DNA of 40,724 bases from Prevotella sp. (GCA_023666665.1 JAMPBN010000009.1:1-40724); one strand, 5' to 3'; positions 24,337 through 33,898 are shown, counted from the stretch's first letter. Program-made: numbers and translations. Notes: generated by a model from the letters alone, not told the origin.

Positions 24337-25486
24337 AGTATTCGTGTCCGGATGTTACGATATGCTTCATTCCGGCCATGTCGCATTCTTTAAATCCGCA
24401 GCCCAATATGGCGACCTTTACGTCGGCATTGGGTCTGACAAGACTATTCAGGAGCTGAAGAATCGCAAGACGGTTTATAGTGAAAAAGAGCGCTTATATA
24501 TGGTCAAAGCCATACGTTATGTGAAAGATGCATTCATCAACAGCGGCTCGGGAATAATGGACTTTATTGAGACGGTCGATGCTGTTAAACCCGATATATT
24601 TGTTGTAAACAGTGACGGAGGCAACGAAACAAAACTTAAATTCTGCAAAGAAAGAGGCATTAAATATGTGGTCTTGGAACGCGAGCCGGATGCCGGACTC
24701 ACAGCGAGGTCTACCACAGGACTAAGAAAAGAAGTAACTTCCCACATTCCTTATCGCCTTGACATTGCCGGAACATGGATAGACCAACCGTATGTCAGTC
24801 AGTTTCATCCCGGCTGGGCATTAACCATATCGCTCGAACCAATCGAGGAATATATGGAGCGCGGAGGTATGTCAACGTCCACACGCAATGCTGCAAAGAA
24901 AATTTGGCCGTATGAGTTGCCCAATTATAACGAGGAGATGCTCGCCCGATTGCTATTCTGCTTCGAGAATGACCCGGAACAGGACAAAGGCCACGTTTCC
25001 GGTGCACAAGATGCCATAGGTATTTGTATGTCGGGACTGAACAGACATTATTACGACAACACCTACTGGCCCTCTAAGATAGAATCAATCACCGATGAAG
25101 AAACGCTCAGCTGGCTGGAATCGCATCTGTGTCTTGTGCCAATGTTCCCTCGAAAATCCGGTTGCTCAGTTATTGAAGGTAAGGATATAACAGAAGCCAA
25201 AGTCATTGCGCTGGCAGACGCTGCCGACAGATGTTGGAATGCTATCAAAAGAAGAGATTTAGGCGACTTTGCCAAAGCATTTCAAGACTCATTTGATGCG
25301 CAGGTGTCTATGTTCCCGGCAATGAAAGCAGAGGGGACACAAGACTTTATCAACCGCTATGCTCCACACTCTTTGGCACATAAATTTGCGGGAGCGGGTG
25401 GGGGAGGCCATTTGGCGCTCGTCGTTGATGGTGAGTTACCCAAAGGAGCACACCCGATTAAGATTCGACGTAAGGATTCAATTTAA
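24317..25486 (+). CDS. Fused nucleotidyltransferase / GHMP-kinase-like protein
   Basis: 389 residues, two domains. Residues 7-140: a class I HxGH nucleotidyltransferase with HSGH at 18-21 and the RSTT motif at 131-134 (the counterpart of ISTT), as in HldE C-terminal, TagD and related enzymes. Residues 145-389: a compact GHMP-type kinase: IPYRLDIAGTWIDQPYV (motif 1 region), GGMSTSTRNAA (183-193, in place of the usual GLGSSSA phosphate loop), SGAQDAIGI (228-236) and AGAGGGGHL (358-366, motif 3). The domain is about 245 residues against about 330 in most sugar kinases. Together they could phosphorylate a sugar at C1 and convert it to an NDP-sugar, as in FKP or HddA/HddC; that is inference. Related fusions occur in Bacteroides, often annotated only as cytidylyltransferase. 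Coupled with the FucP-type gene. Confidence 0.85.
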   Translation: MQQNKPKVFVSGCYDMLHSGHVAFFKSAAQYGDLYVGIGSDKTIQELKNRKTVYSEKERLYMVKAIRYVKDAFINSGSGIMDFIETVDAVKPDIFVVNSDGGNETKLKFCKERGIKYVVLEREPDAGLTARSTTGLRKEVTSHIPYRLDIAGTWIDQPYVSQFHPGWALTISLEPIEEYMERGGMSTSTRNAAKKIWPYELPNYNEEMLARLLFCFENDPEQDKGHVSGAQDAIGICMSGLNRHYYDNTYWPSKIESITDEETLSWLESHLCLVPMFPRKSGCSVIEGKDITEAKVIALADAADRCWNAIKRRDLGDFAKAFQDSFDAQVSMFPAMKAEGTQDFINRYAPHSLAHKFAGAGGGGHLALVVDGELPKGAHPIKIRRKDSI

Positions 25487-26202
25487 AGATAAGCCGACTG
25501 TAAACGACGATATACCTCATTAACAGCCTCGTGAGATGGGTGGACTTTGTCGTCGGCATACCACGAGTAATCTCTCAACTCATCTATTAGCGTTTCAAAA
25601 GCAGGGAAATACTCCTTATTTTTCAGTGCATCAATAGCAAGTAAGAGCGTGGATTTTGATAGCTGATTGCCGTGCAGCCCATCTGCGAGGTGACGAATGG
25701 GACTGACTGTAAAAATGAACGATTTCTGCGGATAGCGGTCTATAATAGGTTGCCAAGCAGCAACAATTTCATCAACAGAAAGCCGACGCCTTACAAATTC
25801 TCGGGCAGGCAGCTTGTGACAGTTGCAGACCACCTCGCCATTGCGCTCAAAAACCCAGGCCGTACCAAACGTAATGATTATATGCGTTGAGGACTCAAGC
25901 GCCTGTTGTCCAGCAGACTGCGCTTGATTGATTTTAGCAATCGCTTCTTCCGGGGTTGGCGCGGCAAAGCGGGTATGATGGTCAAGCGAACGCCAAAGAC
26001 CTTGAACTACAACAAGCTCTGAGCTATCATATCTTTTACCGGCCTCGAGATTACAGATTGTTCGTTCAGCCGACAGCGGATTATAAACATTACCGGTAGG
26101 ATTTATGCAGCAATCGTAACCGTCAGCTTCAAGACGTGCGCCAACTTCCGTGGTGAAACAGGAGCCGAGAAGCAGAATTTTAGAGTCGCGGGTTATTTTC
26201 AT
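25483..26202 (-). CDS. GSCFA-domain hydrolase-like protein
   Basis: 239 residues, shorter than most GSCFA proteins (about 320). The signature LLLGSCFTTEVGARL is at 9-23, with the Ser of GSCF as probable nucleophile, and ITFGTAWVFERNGEVVCNCHKLPAREF follows as in the family. The C-terminal ADDKVHPSHEAVNEV supplies the D-x-x-H pair of an SGNH-type hydrolase. No signal peptide. Members are thought to be SGNH-fold hydrolases acting on acyl groups of envelope glycans; that is family inference, no substrate is known. Its ATG overlaps the stop of the PorE-like gene by one base (TGATG), and its 3' end overlaps the convergent kinase gene by four bases. Confidence 0.9.
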   Translation of the reverse strand: MKITRDSKILLLGSCFTTEVGARLEADGYDCCINPTGNVYNPLSAERTICNLEAGKRYDSSELVVVQGLWRSLDHHTRFAAPTPEEAIAKINQAQSAGQQALESSTHIIITFGTAWVFERNGEVVCNCHKLPAREFVRRRLSVDEIVAAWQPIIDRYPQKSFIFTVSPIRHLADGLHGNQLSKSTLLLAIDALKNKEYFPAFETLIDELRDYSWYADDKVHPSHEAVNEVYRRLQSAYL

Positions 26203-28178
26203 CAGAACATCTGGTAGTCGATACTTAGCACCTGAAACTCCGTGCGGCGGTTAATCTGGTCAGCTACATCCTGATCTTCTGGCTCCAGAGATTCAATATA
26301 TTCAGGGGTTAACTCCGTGCCCTCTTCAAATTGAGGGAACTCGCGGGCCAATTTTTTAGTAATAACTTTGGGTCGTTTCTTTCCGTAACCTTGCGGCTGC
26401 AGTCGTTCCGGCTCAATTCCGGCAGAAATGAGATATTCAATCACAGATTGGGCACGGCGTTGCGAAAGCTTGTCGTTATATTCATCTGAGCCCCAGCGGT
26501 CGGTGTGAGATGCCATCTCGATTGTAACATTTGGATTCTCAATGAGCATAGTAGCCATAGAATCGAGCGCGGCTTTTGACTCGGGTCGGAGTGTCGCTTT
26601 GTCAAAGTCGTAAAATATGTTTTCAACAACAACCGGCTTATTAATACTTGCGAGAATGAAATCAACGCCATATTCCACGTCTTCTTCGGCAGTGTCTGAG
26701 GTGAACTCCTGACGGGCATTGAGGAATCCTTTTGCTCCGGCAAGCATTGTGTAGCTCACACCTCTTTGCAGGGGGAATCGGAACGAGCCGTCAACCTTTC
26801 CGAGGGCTTTCTGGTTTGAGCCGTCATTGCCCACTATGCGGATAACGGCATTGGGTACAGGCTCTTCGTCGCGGTCAAGCACCCAACCGCTGATCCAGAT
26901 CTGCAAGTCAGGCAACTCAAAAGTGTAAATGTGGTCATAGCCTCGGGCATCGCCACGGTTTGACGAGAAGAAACCGCTTTCTTTCCCCTTGGCATAGGTG
27001 ATACCAAAATCATCGGCCGGAGAGTTAACCGGCCAACCCATATTTACCACATTCCAACCACCTGTGGGCGTGTGGTCGGCTCTGAACAAATCCAGACCGC
27101 CCATTCCGGGGTGACCGTCGGAAGCAAAATATAAAGTTGAGTCAGAGCGGAGGTAGGGATACTGTTCGTTACCGGGTGTGTTTATAAATTCGCCAAGGTT
27201 TTCGAGCGAACCGGCGCGTTCTTTCAGGCTAATGCGCCAAATGTCATATCCACCCTGACCGCCCGGCATATCTGAGGTGAAATAAAGCCATTCGCCCGAC
27301 GGACTTACTGCCGGATGTCCCATAGATGAAAGAGTGTCGGACGTAACTTCAAACTTTTGTGGTGCACTCCATGATGCGCTGCTTCGAGTGGATGTAAATA
27401 TTTCCACCGTTGTCGATGAATTTGGCTCGCGTCGGGCGCGGGTAAGATACATAGTGTTGCCATCAGGCGAAAAAGAGCAAACACCTTCTTCAACTTCTGT
27501 GTTCAGCTCACCCTCTACAGCCTCGGGTTTCTGCCAAACGCCCTGTTCATCTTGTTTCATCACCCAGATGTCAGGCTTTTTTGTTCCGGTAATTTCCGAG
27601 CGATTGTCGCCTTTAACTTTCTCGTTGGTGGTGGTGTAATAAACCATATCATCATTCTCGCCGGCATACATCGGAGCATAATCAGAACGGCGGGAATTGA
27701 GTAATGGGTGGCGTTTCACCACATAGCGTGTAGGGTCAAGTTTAGCTTCTATTGCACCCCGAGCGCCGGCAAGCCCCATCAGTGCCGATTCATTCTTTGG
27801 GTCGGTGAGCAAATACTCCTCATATTGTTTGACTGCTTGAGCATATTTCCCTTCGGCGTGAAGCGAACGAGCCAGAGCCAGAACCGTGGTGGAATCTCCG
27901 GCACCATAACGCAGTGCATTCTGATATGCCGCTGAAGCTCTCGGGAACTGCGACAGCCGACTGTAACATTCGGCCATTTTTAGCGCTACTTCGCCGCGTG
28001 CGGGTCTTTCCTCACGCTTTTTGAGCTTATTATATACCTTGCGATAAGTTTTTTGAGCGTCGAAATATTCGCCGCGGGCCATCTGCTCGTCGGCCACAGA
28101 AAGTTTTGCCCCTCCGCAAGCCGTCAACAACGTGCCCATAAGAGCCAAAACAAAAAATACCGGTACTTTCCTTGTCAT
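26202..28178 (-). CDS. PorE-like OmpA-family lipoprotein (TPR, PD40 propeller, CRD, OmpA)
   Basis: 658 residues from MTRKVPVFFVLAL; six more codons upstream are possible but this start gives the best lipoprotein signal (LLTAC, Cys about 21). Domains in order: TPR region (about 25-140), PD40/WD40-like beta-propeller (about 150-410, with repeated FSPDGNTMYLTRAR, VSPSGEWLYFTSDMPGG, LYFASDGHPGMGGLDLF, SGFFSSNRGDARGYDHIY), carboxypeptidase-regulatory-like domain (about 425-515) and an OmpA peptidoglycan-binding domain (about 525-650, NVTIEMASHTDRWGSDEYNDKLSQRRAQSVIEYL). This four-part architecture is that of PorE, which anchors the type IX secretion machine to peptidoglycan; paralogues without that role exist. 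No other T9SS gene is in the window. Operon with the GSCFA gene. Confidence 0.9.
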   Translation of the reverse strand: MTRKVPVFFVLALMGTLLTACGGAKLSVADEQMARGEYFDAQKTYRKVYNKLKKREERPARGEVALKMAECYSRLSQFPRASAAYQNALRYGAGDSTTVLALARSLHAEGKYAQAVKQYEEYLLTDPKNESALMGLAGARGAIEAKLDPTRYVVKRHPLLNSRRSDYAPMYAGENDDMVYYTTTNEKVKGDNRSEITGTKKPDIWVMKQDEQGVWQKPEAVEGELNTEVEEGVCSFSPDGNTMYLTRARREPNSSTTVEIFTSTRSSASWSAPQKFEVTSDTLSSMGHPAVSPSGEWLYFTSDMPGGQGGYDIWRISLKERAGSLENLGEFINTPGNEQYPYLRSDSTLYFASDGHPGMGGLDLFRADHTPTGGWNVVNMGWPVNSPADDFGITYAKGKESGFFSSNRGDARGYDHIYTFELPDLQIWISGWVLDRDEEPVPNAVIRIVGNDGSNQKALGKVDGSFRFPLQRGVSYTMLAGAKGFLNARQEFTSDTAEEDVEYGVDFILASINKPVVVENIFYDFDKATLRPESKAALDSMATMLIENPNVTIEMASHTDRWGSDEYNDKLSQRRAQSVIEYLISAGIEPERLQPQGYGKKRPKVITKKLAREFPQFEEGTELTPEYIESLEPEDQDVADQINRRTEFQVLSIDYQMF

Positions 28179-28321
28179 AACAATAAAACAACGCATCCTA
28201 CCCCGCTTTTATTGTTGATTCCGACAAAGCGAAAGTTATGAAGAACGAGTTGGTAAAGCATAAATTATAAACAATTCGTGGCAAGATGTGGTTATATGCC
28301 AAAACGCATATTGCTCGGTTT

Positions 28322-30946
28322 ATGGAAAAATTTCGCCCCGGATTGACTCAAGCTCAGGTAGCTGAGAGCCGTGCCCGCTATGGGTCTAACCTCATTACGC
28401 CCCCAAAGGATAAGTCAATGCTGACCAAATTCTTTGAAAACGTCAAAGACCCGATGATTATTATCTTGCTGATTGCGGGGTTGATGTCTGCGGCCATATC
28501 TTTCTATCAATGGTATTTGTTGGACGAGAGCGCCGACGTTTTTATAGAGCCGACAGGTATATTTATTGCAGTGTTTTTGGCATCGGGGCTGACGTTTTAT
28601 TTCGAGCAACGCGCCAACCACGAGTTCAAGTTGCTAAATAAGGTCAACGACGAGGAGGCTGTACAAGTGGTACGCGATGGCAACTTCACCGAAGTCCCCA
28701 AAAGGGATATCGTGGTGGGCGACATCGTTATTCTAAACCAAGGCAACGACATTCCGGCCGACGGTAAATTGCTGGAGTCTACATCGCTTAGTGTAGATGA
28801 ATCAACACTCACCGGCGAACCTATATGCACCAAGACCACCGACCCGGCTCACTTCTACCCCGACGCAACTTTTCCCTCTGATATGGTGCTTCGCGGTACG
28901 CGCGTTGTTGAAGGACACGGGGTTATGGAAGTCACCGCAGTTGGCGACTCCACAGAAAATGGCAAGGTCTACACTGCCGCCACGATTGACAATGGCGTAA
29001 AAACCCCGCTTAGCGAACAACTCGACCGCCTTGGCAAACTCATCTCCAAAATCAGCTATTCGCTGGCAATAATTATTATTGTGGGGCGTATGATAATGTA
29101 TTTTGCTGAATACCCACAATTTGACTGGCTGACGTTTGCCTCCTTAATGCTTCAGTCGGTAATGGTTGCGGTGACACTGGTTGTGGTGTCGGTCCCAGAG
29201 GGTTTGCCCATGGCGGTAACACTAAGCCTCGCATACTCTATGCGCAGAATGTTGAAGTCACAAAACCTTGTGCGCAAACTCCACGCCTGCGAGACTATGG
29301 GTGCCGTTACTGTAATTTGCACCGACAAAACCGGCACACTTACAGAAAACCGTATGACCGTCAACTCGGCAGATTTCTTGACTGCAGCCGGCTCCGAGCA
29401 ATTGATTAATGAATCGATTGCCGCAAACTCTACAGCCGAACTTGACCGAACTTATGCCAAGCCAACAGTTCTCGGCAACCCCACAGAAGGTGCCTTGCTT
29501 CTATGGCTCGAATCCCGCGGAGAGGACTATGCAAAGGTGCGCAGCGATGTCAAAGTCGAGTCCCAGCTCCCATTTTCATCCGAACACAAAATTATGGCCA
29601 CGGTAGTAGAGCGCCGGGATGAAACTCGTATTTTGTATGTCAAAGGTGCTCCTGAGCGAGTCTATGCAATGTGTATAAACAACAGTGGGATGTCTGCGAC
29701 TGAGGTGTCAGAACGGCTTGCAGCATATCAGTCGCGAGCTATGCGCACTCTCGGCTTCGCATATCAAATTCTAAAAGCAGGAGAACCGGGAATCAGTGAC
29801 AACCACATTACAGCTACAGATTTGACATTTATGGGTATAGTGGCGATTTCCGACCCGGTGCGTCAAACCGTGCCTGCTGCAATTCGCGAGGTCGTCAATT
29901 CCGGAATAAAGGTAAAAATAGTTACCGGCGATACCCACGAAACCGCCAAGGCGATAGCTCGTGAAATCCGTCTTTGGCACGACGGCGAGGACTCCGAGCA
30001 AAACATTTTGACCGGCGAGGAATTCGAGGCGATACCCAATGCAGAACTTTCCGCTCGAGCCGAAGAAATAAAAATCATAGCCCGTGCACGACCTCTCGAC
30101 AAAAAGCGTCTTGTCGAAGCGCTACAAACAGACGGCGAGGTAGTGGCGGTAACCGGCGATGGAACCAACGATGCCCCGGCCCTCAAGGCCGCTCAAGTCG
30201 GTTTATCAATGGGCGACGGAACTTCAGTTGCCAAAGAAGCGAGCGACATCACCATTCTCGATAACTCATTCGCCTCCATAGGTCGCGCCGTAATGTGGGG
30301 TCGATCGCTCTATCTCAATATTCAGCAATTCATACTTTTTCAAATGACCGTTAATATAGTGGCGTGCCTTATTGTTCTTGTCGGCTCGTTTATGGGTTTT
30401 CAGTCACCGCTCACAGTCACTCAAATGCTCTGGGTCAACCTTATTATGGACACTTTTGCAGCCCTGGCCTTAGCGTCGCTGCCCTCCTCGGCCGACGTTA
30501 TGAAATCAAAGCCGCGCTCTCGCTCCGCTTTCATCATTACCCGCTCTATGTGGGGAAATATACTACTGACCGGCAGCTTCTTCTTCCTCTTTATGATTGC
30601 TCTACTATATTACTTTGAGCATACTGAGCCGGGACTCAATACTTATCGACTTTCGGTGTTCTTTACAACTTTCGTGTTTCTGCAGTTTTGGAATATGTTT
30701 AACGCACGAGCTTACGCCACAGGTCGCTCCGCTTTGCATCTGCGCGGTTGCGGCAGATTTCTTATCACTTTAGCTATAATTTTTATTGGGCAAGTTGCTA
30801 TAGTTGAACTTGGCGGACAGTTTTTCGGCGTATGCCCATTGCGGCTGACAGACTGGCTTATTATTATCGGCGGCACATCGGCCGTACTCTGGACCGGCGA
30901 ATTTTTGCGCGCACTACCAAAATCTCGCAAAAGTTCAGTTATATGA
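28322..30946 (+). CDS. Calcium-translocating P-type ATPase (type IIB, PMCA-like)
   Basis: 874 residues from the chosen ATG; a start 12 codons upstream (28286) is possible but MEKFRPGLTQAQVAESRARYGSN aligns with the family start. Actuator motif LTGEP (variant of TGES), phosphorylation site CTDKTGTLTENRM, VKGAPERV in the nucleotide domain, and the hinge VTGDGTNDAPALKAAQVG are all present. Span 4 has VVSVPEGLPMAVTLSLAYSMRRM and span 6 MLWVNLIMDTFAALALASLP, the site-II calcium ligands of PMCA-type pumps. Exports Ca2+ (family role) across the inner membrane. It is monocistronic, divergent from the PorE-like operon and convergent with parE. Confidence 0.93.
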   Translation: MEKFRPGLTQAQVAESRARYGSNLITPPKDKSMLTKFFENVKDPMIIILLIAGLMSAAISFYQWYLLDESADVFIEPTGIFIAVFLASGLTFYFEQRANHEFKLLNKVNDEEAVQVVRDGNFTEVPKRDIVVGDIVILNQGNDIPADGKLLESTSLSVDESTLTGEPICTKTTDPAHFYPDATFPSDMVLRGTRVVEGHGVMEVTAVGDSTENGKVYTAATIDNGVKTPLSEQLDRLGKLISKISYSLAIIIIVGRMIMYFAEYPQFDWLTFASLMLQSVMVAVTLVVVSVPEGLPMAVTLSLAYSMRRMLKSQNLVRKLHACETMGAVTVICTDKTGTLTENRMTVNSADFLTAAGSEQLINESIAANSTAELDRTYAKPTVLGNPTEGALLLWLESRGEDYAKVRSDVKVESQLPFSSEHKIMATVVERRDETRILYVKGAPERVYAMCINNSGMSATEVSERLAAYQSRAMRTLGFAYQILKAGEPGISDNHITATDLTFMGIVAISDPVRQTVPAAIREVVNSGIKVKIVTGDTHETAKAIAREIRLWHDGEDSEQNILTGEEFEAIPNAELSARAEEIKIIARARPLDKKRLVEALQTDGEVVAVTGDGTNDAPALKAAQVGLSMGDGTSVAKEASDITILDNSFASIGRAVMWGRSLYLNIQQFILFQMTVNIVACLIVLVGSFMGFQSPLTVTQMLWVNLIMDTFAALALASLPSSADVMKSKPRSRSAFIITRSMWGNILLTGSFFFLFMIALLYYFEHTEPGLNTYRLSVFFTTFVFLQFWNMFNARAYATGRSALHLRGCGRFLITLAIIFIGQVAIVELGGQFFGVCPLRLTDWLIIIGGTSAVLWTGEFLRALPKSRKSSVI

Positions 30947-30977
30947 CCAAATAGTCTTCCGGCTATTAACGTTCTGA

Positions 30978-32903
30978 CTATGAGATTTGGGAATCGTCTT
31001 CAATCACAAGGTTTTGGATGATGAATTGCTGGCGCTCGGGTGTGTTCTTGCCCATATAGTATGCAAGCAGGGAGTTCACACCATCTTCCTTGCTGACAGA
31101 AACTTGGTCAAGGCGCATATCTGGGCCGATGAAACCGGCAAATTCATCCGGTGAAATTTCGCCAAGTCCTTTGAATCGCGTGATTTCTGCATCAGATTTC
31201 AGCCGTTCAATGGCATCAATTCGCTCTTGGTCGGTGTAGCAATAATATGTTTCAGCTTTTTCTCCGGACGACTTCTTTGCGCCGCGTTTAGCTCCTTTTT
31301 TAGAGCGCACACGGAACAGGGGAGTCTGGAGTATGTAAACGTGACCTTTCTTGACCAGGTCGGGGAAATATTGCAGAAAGAAAGTCATCAGCAACAGGCG
31401 GATGTGCATACCGTCAACGTCGGCATCAGTTGCTATGATTACCTTGTTATAGCGCAGGCCGTCAATGCCGTCCTCAATATTAAGCGCAGCCTGAAGCAGG
31501 TTGAATTCATCGTTTTCGTAGACAACCTTGAGGGTTTTGCCATATGAGTTCAGCGGTTTGCCTCGCAGGGAGAAAACCGCCTGGGTCTTGACGTTGCGAA
31601 TCTTGGTGATGGAGCCGGATGCGGAGTCGCCCTCGGTGATGAAGATGCAGGAATCGTTGCGCAGCTCCTCGTTGACCTTTGCATCATTGAAGTGAATCTG
31701 ACAGTCACGCAGTTTGGGATTGTTCAGGCTGGTTTTCTTGGCGCGTTCGCGGGCGGCTTTGGTCACGGTGGCCATCGCCTTGCGGTCGCGTTCCGAAGCC
31801 TGAATCTTGTTGAGCAGAATCTCGGCAGTGTCTTTATCTTTATGAAGGTAGTTGTCAAGCTCTTTTTTCAAGAAATCGCTGATGAATTTTGCTACGGTTG
31901 GGCCTTCGGGACCAACGTCGCGAGAGCCGAGCTTGGTTTTAGTTTGCGACTCAAACACAGGCTCCTCGACCTTGATTGATACGGCCGCCACCATACCGTT
32001 ACGAATGTCGGCAGGCAGGAAATCCTTGCCGTAAAATTCTTTGATGGTGCGACCGACGGCATCTTTATATGCCGCAAGATGTGTGCCTCCCTGGGTGGTG
32101 TGCTGGCCGTTGACAAACGAGTAATACTCCTCGCCATATTGTTCGGCGTGGGTTATCACTACCTCAATGTCATCTCCCTTGAGATGGATAGGCGGGTAGA
32201 GCGGGTCGTTGTCCATCTTCTCCTTGAGCAGGTCGGCAAGTCCGTTGCGTGAGGAATATCTGCGTCCGTTGAAGATAATGGCGAGGCCAGTGTTGAGATA
32301 CGTGTAATTTTTTAGCAGCGGCATAACGTGCTGCTCAACATAGTGAAAACCACGAAAAATCTCTGCGTCGGGGGTGAAACATACCCGGGTGCCGTTCGGT
32401 TCGTCGGATGTATTGATTATACCCGTGTCTGACACTATGTTACCACGTTCAAACTCTATAGTGCGCGACTGTCCGCCGCGGCTTGCTGTTATGACGAAGC
32501 TGACCGACAGAGCATTGACGGCCTTGATGCCGACACCGTTAAGTCCCACTGATTTTTTAAACGCCTTGGAGTCGTATTTGGCACCGGTATTCATTTTGCT
32601 GGAGGCGTCTTCAAGCTTTTCCAACGGTATGCCGCGACCGAAGTCGCGCACCGTCACGGTACGGTCTTCGGAGATGTCGACAGTAATCTGCTTGCCGAAG
32701 CCCATCATAAACTCGTCAATAGAGTTATCAAGCACCTCTTTAAGGAGTACGTAGATGCCGTCATCATTGGCAGAGCCGTCGCCGAGTTTTCCAATATACA
32801 TACCGGGACGACGGCGGATATGCTCTTTCCAGTCAAGAGTGCGAATATCGTCGCCGCTATATCCTAATTCTTCTTCTGATAATAGATTTTGTTCTTCGCT
32901 CAT
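30978..32903 (-). CDS. parE: DNA topoisomerase IV subunit B
   Basis: 641 residues, typical for Bacteroidota ParE. GHKL ATPase domain: RRRPGMYIG near 30-38, EVLDNSIDE near 56-64, DFGRGIP near 88-94 and [14 protein letters not shown] near 116-129 (the ATP lid). Transducer then TOPRIM domain with [24 protein letters not shown] and [15 protein letters not shown]. The RGKPLN and EGDSASGS forms are those of ParE in this phylum and separate it from GyrB (which has EGDSAGGS). Acts with ParC to decatenate sister chromosomes; parC is not in the window. The -7 box TAACTTTG ends seven bases before the ATG, implying a 2-4 base leader. Confidence 0.93.
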   Translation of the reverse strand: MSEEQNLLSEEELGYSGDDIRTLDWKEHIRRRPGMYIGKLGDGSANDDGIYVLLKEVLDNSIDEFMMGFGKQITVDISEDRTVTVRDFGRGIPLEKLEDASSKMNTGAKYDSKAFKKSVGLNGVGIKAVNALSVSFVITASRGGQSRTIEFERGNIVSDTGIINTSDEPNGTRVCFTPDAEIFRGFHYVEQHVMPLLKNYTYLNTGLAIIFNGRRYSSRNGLADLLKEKMDNDPLYPPIHLKGDDIEVVITHAEQYGEEYYSFVNGQHTTQGGTHLAAYKDAVGRTIKEFYGKDFLPADIRNGMVAAVSIKVEEPVFESQTKTKLGSRDVGPEGPTVAKFISDFLKKELDNYLHKDKDTAEILLNKIQASERDRKAMATVTKAARERAKKTSLNNPKLRDCQIHFNDAKVNEELRNDSCIFITEGDSASGSITKIRNVKTQAVFSLRGKPLNSYGKTLKVVYENDEFNLLQAALNIEDGIDGLRYNKVIIATDADVDGMHIRLLLMTFFLQYFPDLVKKGHVYILQTPLFRVRSKKGAKRGAKKSSGEKAETYYCYTDQERIDAIERLKSDAEITRFKGLGEISPDEFAGFIGPDMRLDQVSVSKEDGVNSLLAYYMGKNTPERQQFIIQNLVIEDDSQIS

Positions 32904-32910
32904 AACTCTG

Positions 32911-32942
32911 CAAAGTTACGAATTTTTCTGCAAATAAGAAAA
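32911..32942 (-). promoter_or_regulatory. parE promoter, sharing DNA with the tRNA terminator
   Basis: Minus-strand TAACTTTG at 32918-32911 with TTTT at 32942-32939 as a 3-of-4 match to TTTG after a 20-base spacer. That TTTT is also the U run of the tRNA terminator. Confidence 0.65.
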
Positions 32943-32972
32943 ACAGATTTGACTTTAGGCCAAATCTGTTTT
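32939..32972 (-). terminator. Terminator downstream of tRNA-Met
   Basis: Perfect 12 bp inverted repeat AAAACAGATTTG (32940-32951) with CAAATCTGTTTT (32961-32972), loop of nine, and a run of five U on the minus strand. It begins three bases after the tRNA 3' end. Confidence 0.85.
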
Positions 32973-32975
32973 CTT

Positions 32976-33050
<75 letters not shown>

Positions 33051-33069
33051 ATGTTTCGTTTTGCGAGTG

Positions 33070-33101
33070 CAAAGGTCGTAACTTTTTTTGAACTATGCAA
33101 A
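33070..33101 (-). promoter_or_regulatory. Likely tRNA-Met promoter
   Basis: Minus-strand TTTG at 33101-33098, 20-base spacer, GACCTTTG at 33077-33070 (one mismatch to TAnnTTTG). Start of transcription would lie about 14 bases before the mature tRNA. Confidence 0.55.
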
Positions 33102-33125
33102 TTTTTTGGCTACTTTTTTCAAAAT

Positions 33126-33156
33126 TTTGTTGTTTCAGGTATTTTTCGTACCTTTG
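33126..33156 (+). promoter_or_regulatory. Promoter of the Crp/Fnr-purT operon
   Basis: TTTG at 33126-33129, 19-base spacer, TACCTTTG at 33149-33156. Predicted leader about 21 bases to the ATG at 33182, which excludes the longer reading of the ORF starting at 33095. Confidence 0.75.
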
Positions 33157-33181
33157 CAGAAATATCCGGATAGATTGCAAT

Positions 33182-33880
33182 ATGATTAAAGAAGTACTTG
33201 AACACGTAATCAGTGAAGACCTCGCCGATTTGTGGTCAGTTTTGACTCCCGACGATAAACGTCTGGTTACAGAGAACTTCGAGATTCACCACTATAAGAA
33301 GAACGAAGTAATATACTCCGAGGGCGATGTTCCCGTTAACTTGTGGTGTCTGCTCAAAGGCAAGGTTAAAAAATGGAAAGAAGGAATAGGCGGAAGGTCA
33401 CAGATTATCCGCCTGGTTCGTCCGGTGCAATATTTTGGCTATCGCGCATATTTTGCCGAGGAGCCTTATGTAAGCTCGGCAACAGCATTTGAGCAAAGCG
33501 CCATCGGCTCGCTGCCTCTTAGCGTAGTTCAGACTCTCATTGAGCAAAACAATAAGGTGGCCCTTTTCTTTATCAAGGAACTCAGTCATAATCTCGGCAA
33601 TTCAGACACCAAGATTGTAAACCTCACTCAGAAACATATTCGCGGACGTTTGGCCGAAGCGCTGATTGTGCTGATTGAAAATTACGGCTACGAAGACGAT
33701 GATTCGACTCTGCGAATTTACCTCAGCCGCGAAGACCTTGCCAATCTCTCGAATATGACTACCGCCAACGCAATCCGTACTCTGTCGGCATTCGCTACGG
33801 AGCGACTTATCACTGTAGACGGTCGACGCATTCGCATACTCAACGAGCAGCAACTTCACAAAATCAGCAAATTCGGATAA
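33182..33880 (+). CDS. Crp/Fnr-family transcription regulator
   Basis: 232 residues from ATG 33182, chosen because the promoter lies just upstream. N-terminal cyclic-nucleotide-binding jelly roll (about 20-125; EIHHYKKNEVIYSEGDVPVNLWCLLKGKVKKW), dimerisation helix (QSAIGSLPLSVVQTLIEQNNKVALFFIKELSHNLG) and C-terminal winged helix (LSREDLANLSNMTTANAIRTLSAFATERLITVDGRRIRIL). The cNMP pocket lacks the canonical GExxx[RS]SA phosphate cassette, so it may not bind cAMP; no iron-sulfur Cys cluster at the N terminus suggests it is not an Fnr oxygen sensor. Signal and targets unknown. It is followed after 18 bases by purT. Confidence 0.9.
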   Translation: MIKEVLEHVISEDLADLWSVLTPDDKRLVTENFEIHHYKKNEVIYSEGDVPVNLWCLLKGKVKKWKEGIGGRSQIIRLVRPVQYFGYRAYFAEEPYVSSATAFEQSAIGSLPLSVVQTLIEQNNKVALFFIKELSHNLGNSDTKIVNLTQKHIRGRLAEALIVLIENYGYEDDDSTLRIYLSREDLANLSNMTTANAIRTLSAFATERLITVDGRRIRILNEQQLHKISKFG

Positions 33881-33898
33881 TCAAAAAATACCATTACC

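Noticed and set aside
30947-30977. Bidirectional terminator between the Ca2+ ATPase and parE
   Set aside because: Only a 5 bp AATAG/CTATT stem without a T run on either side.
33095-33181. Longer N terminus of the Crp/Fnr protein
   Set aside because: It overlaps the promoter at 33126-33156 and has no family similarity.
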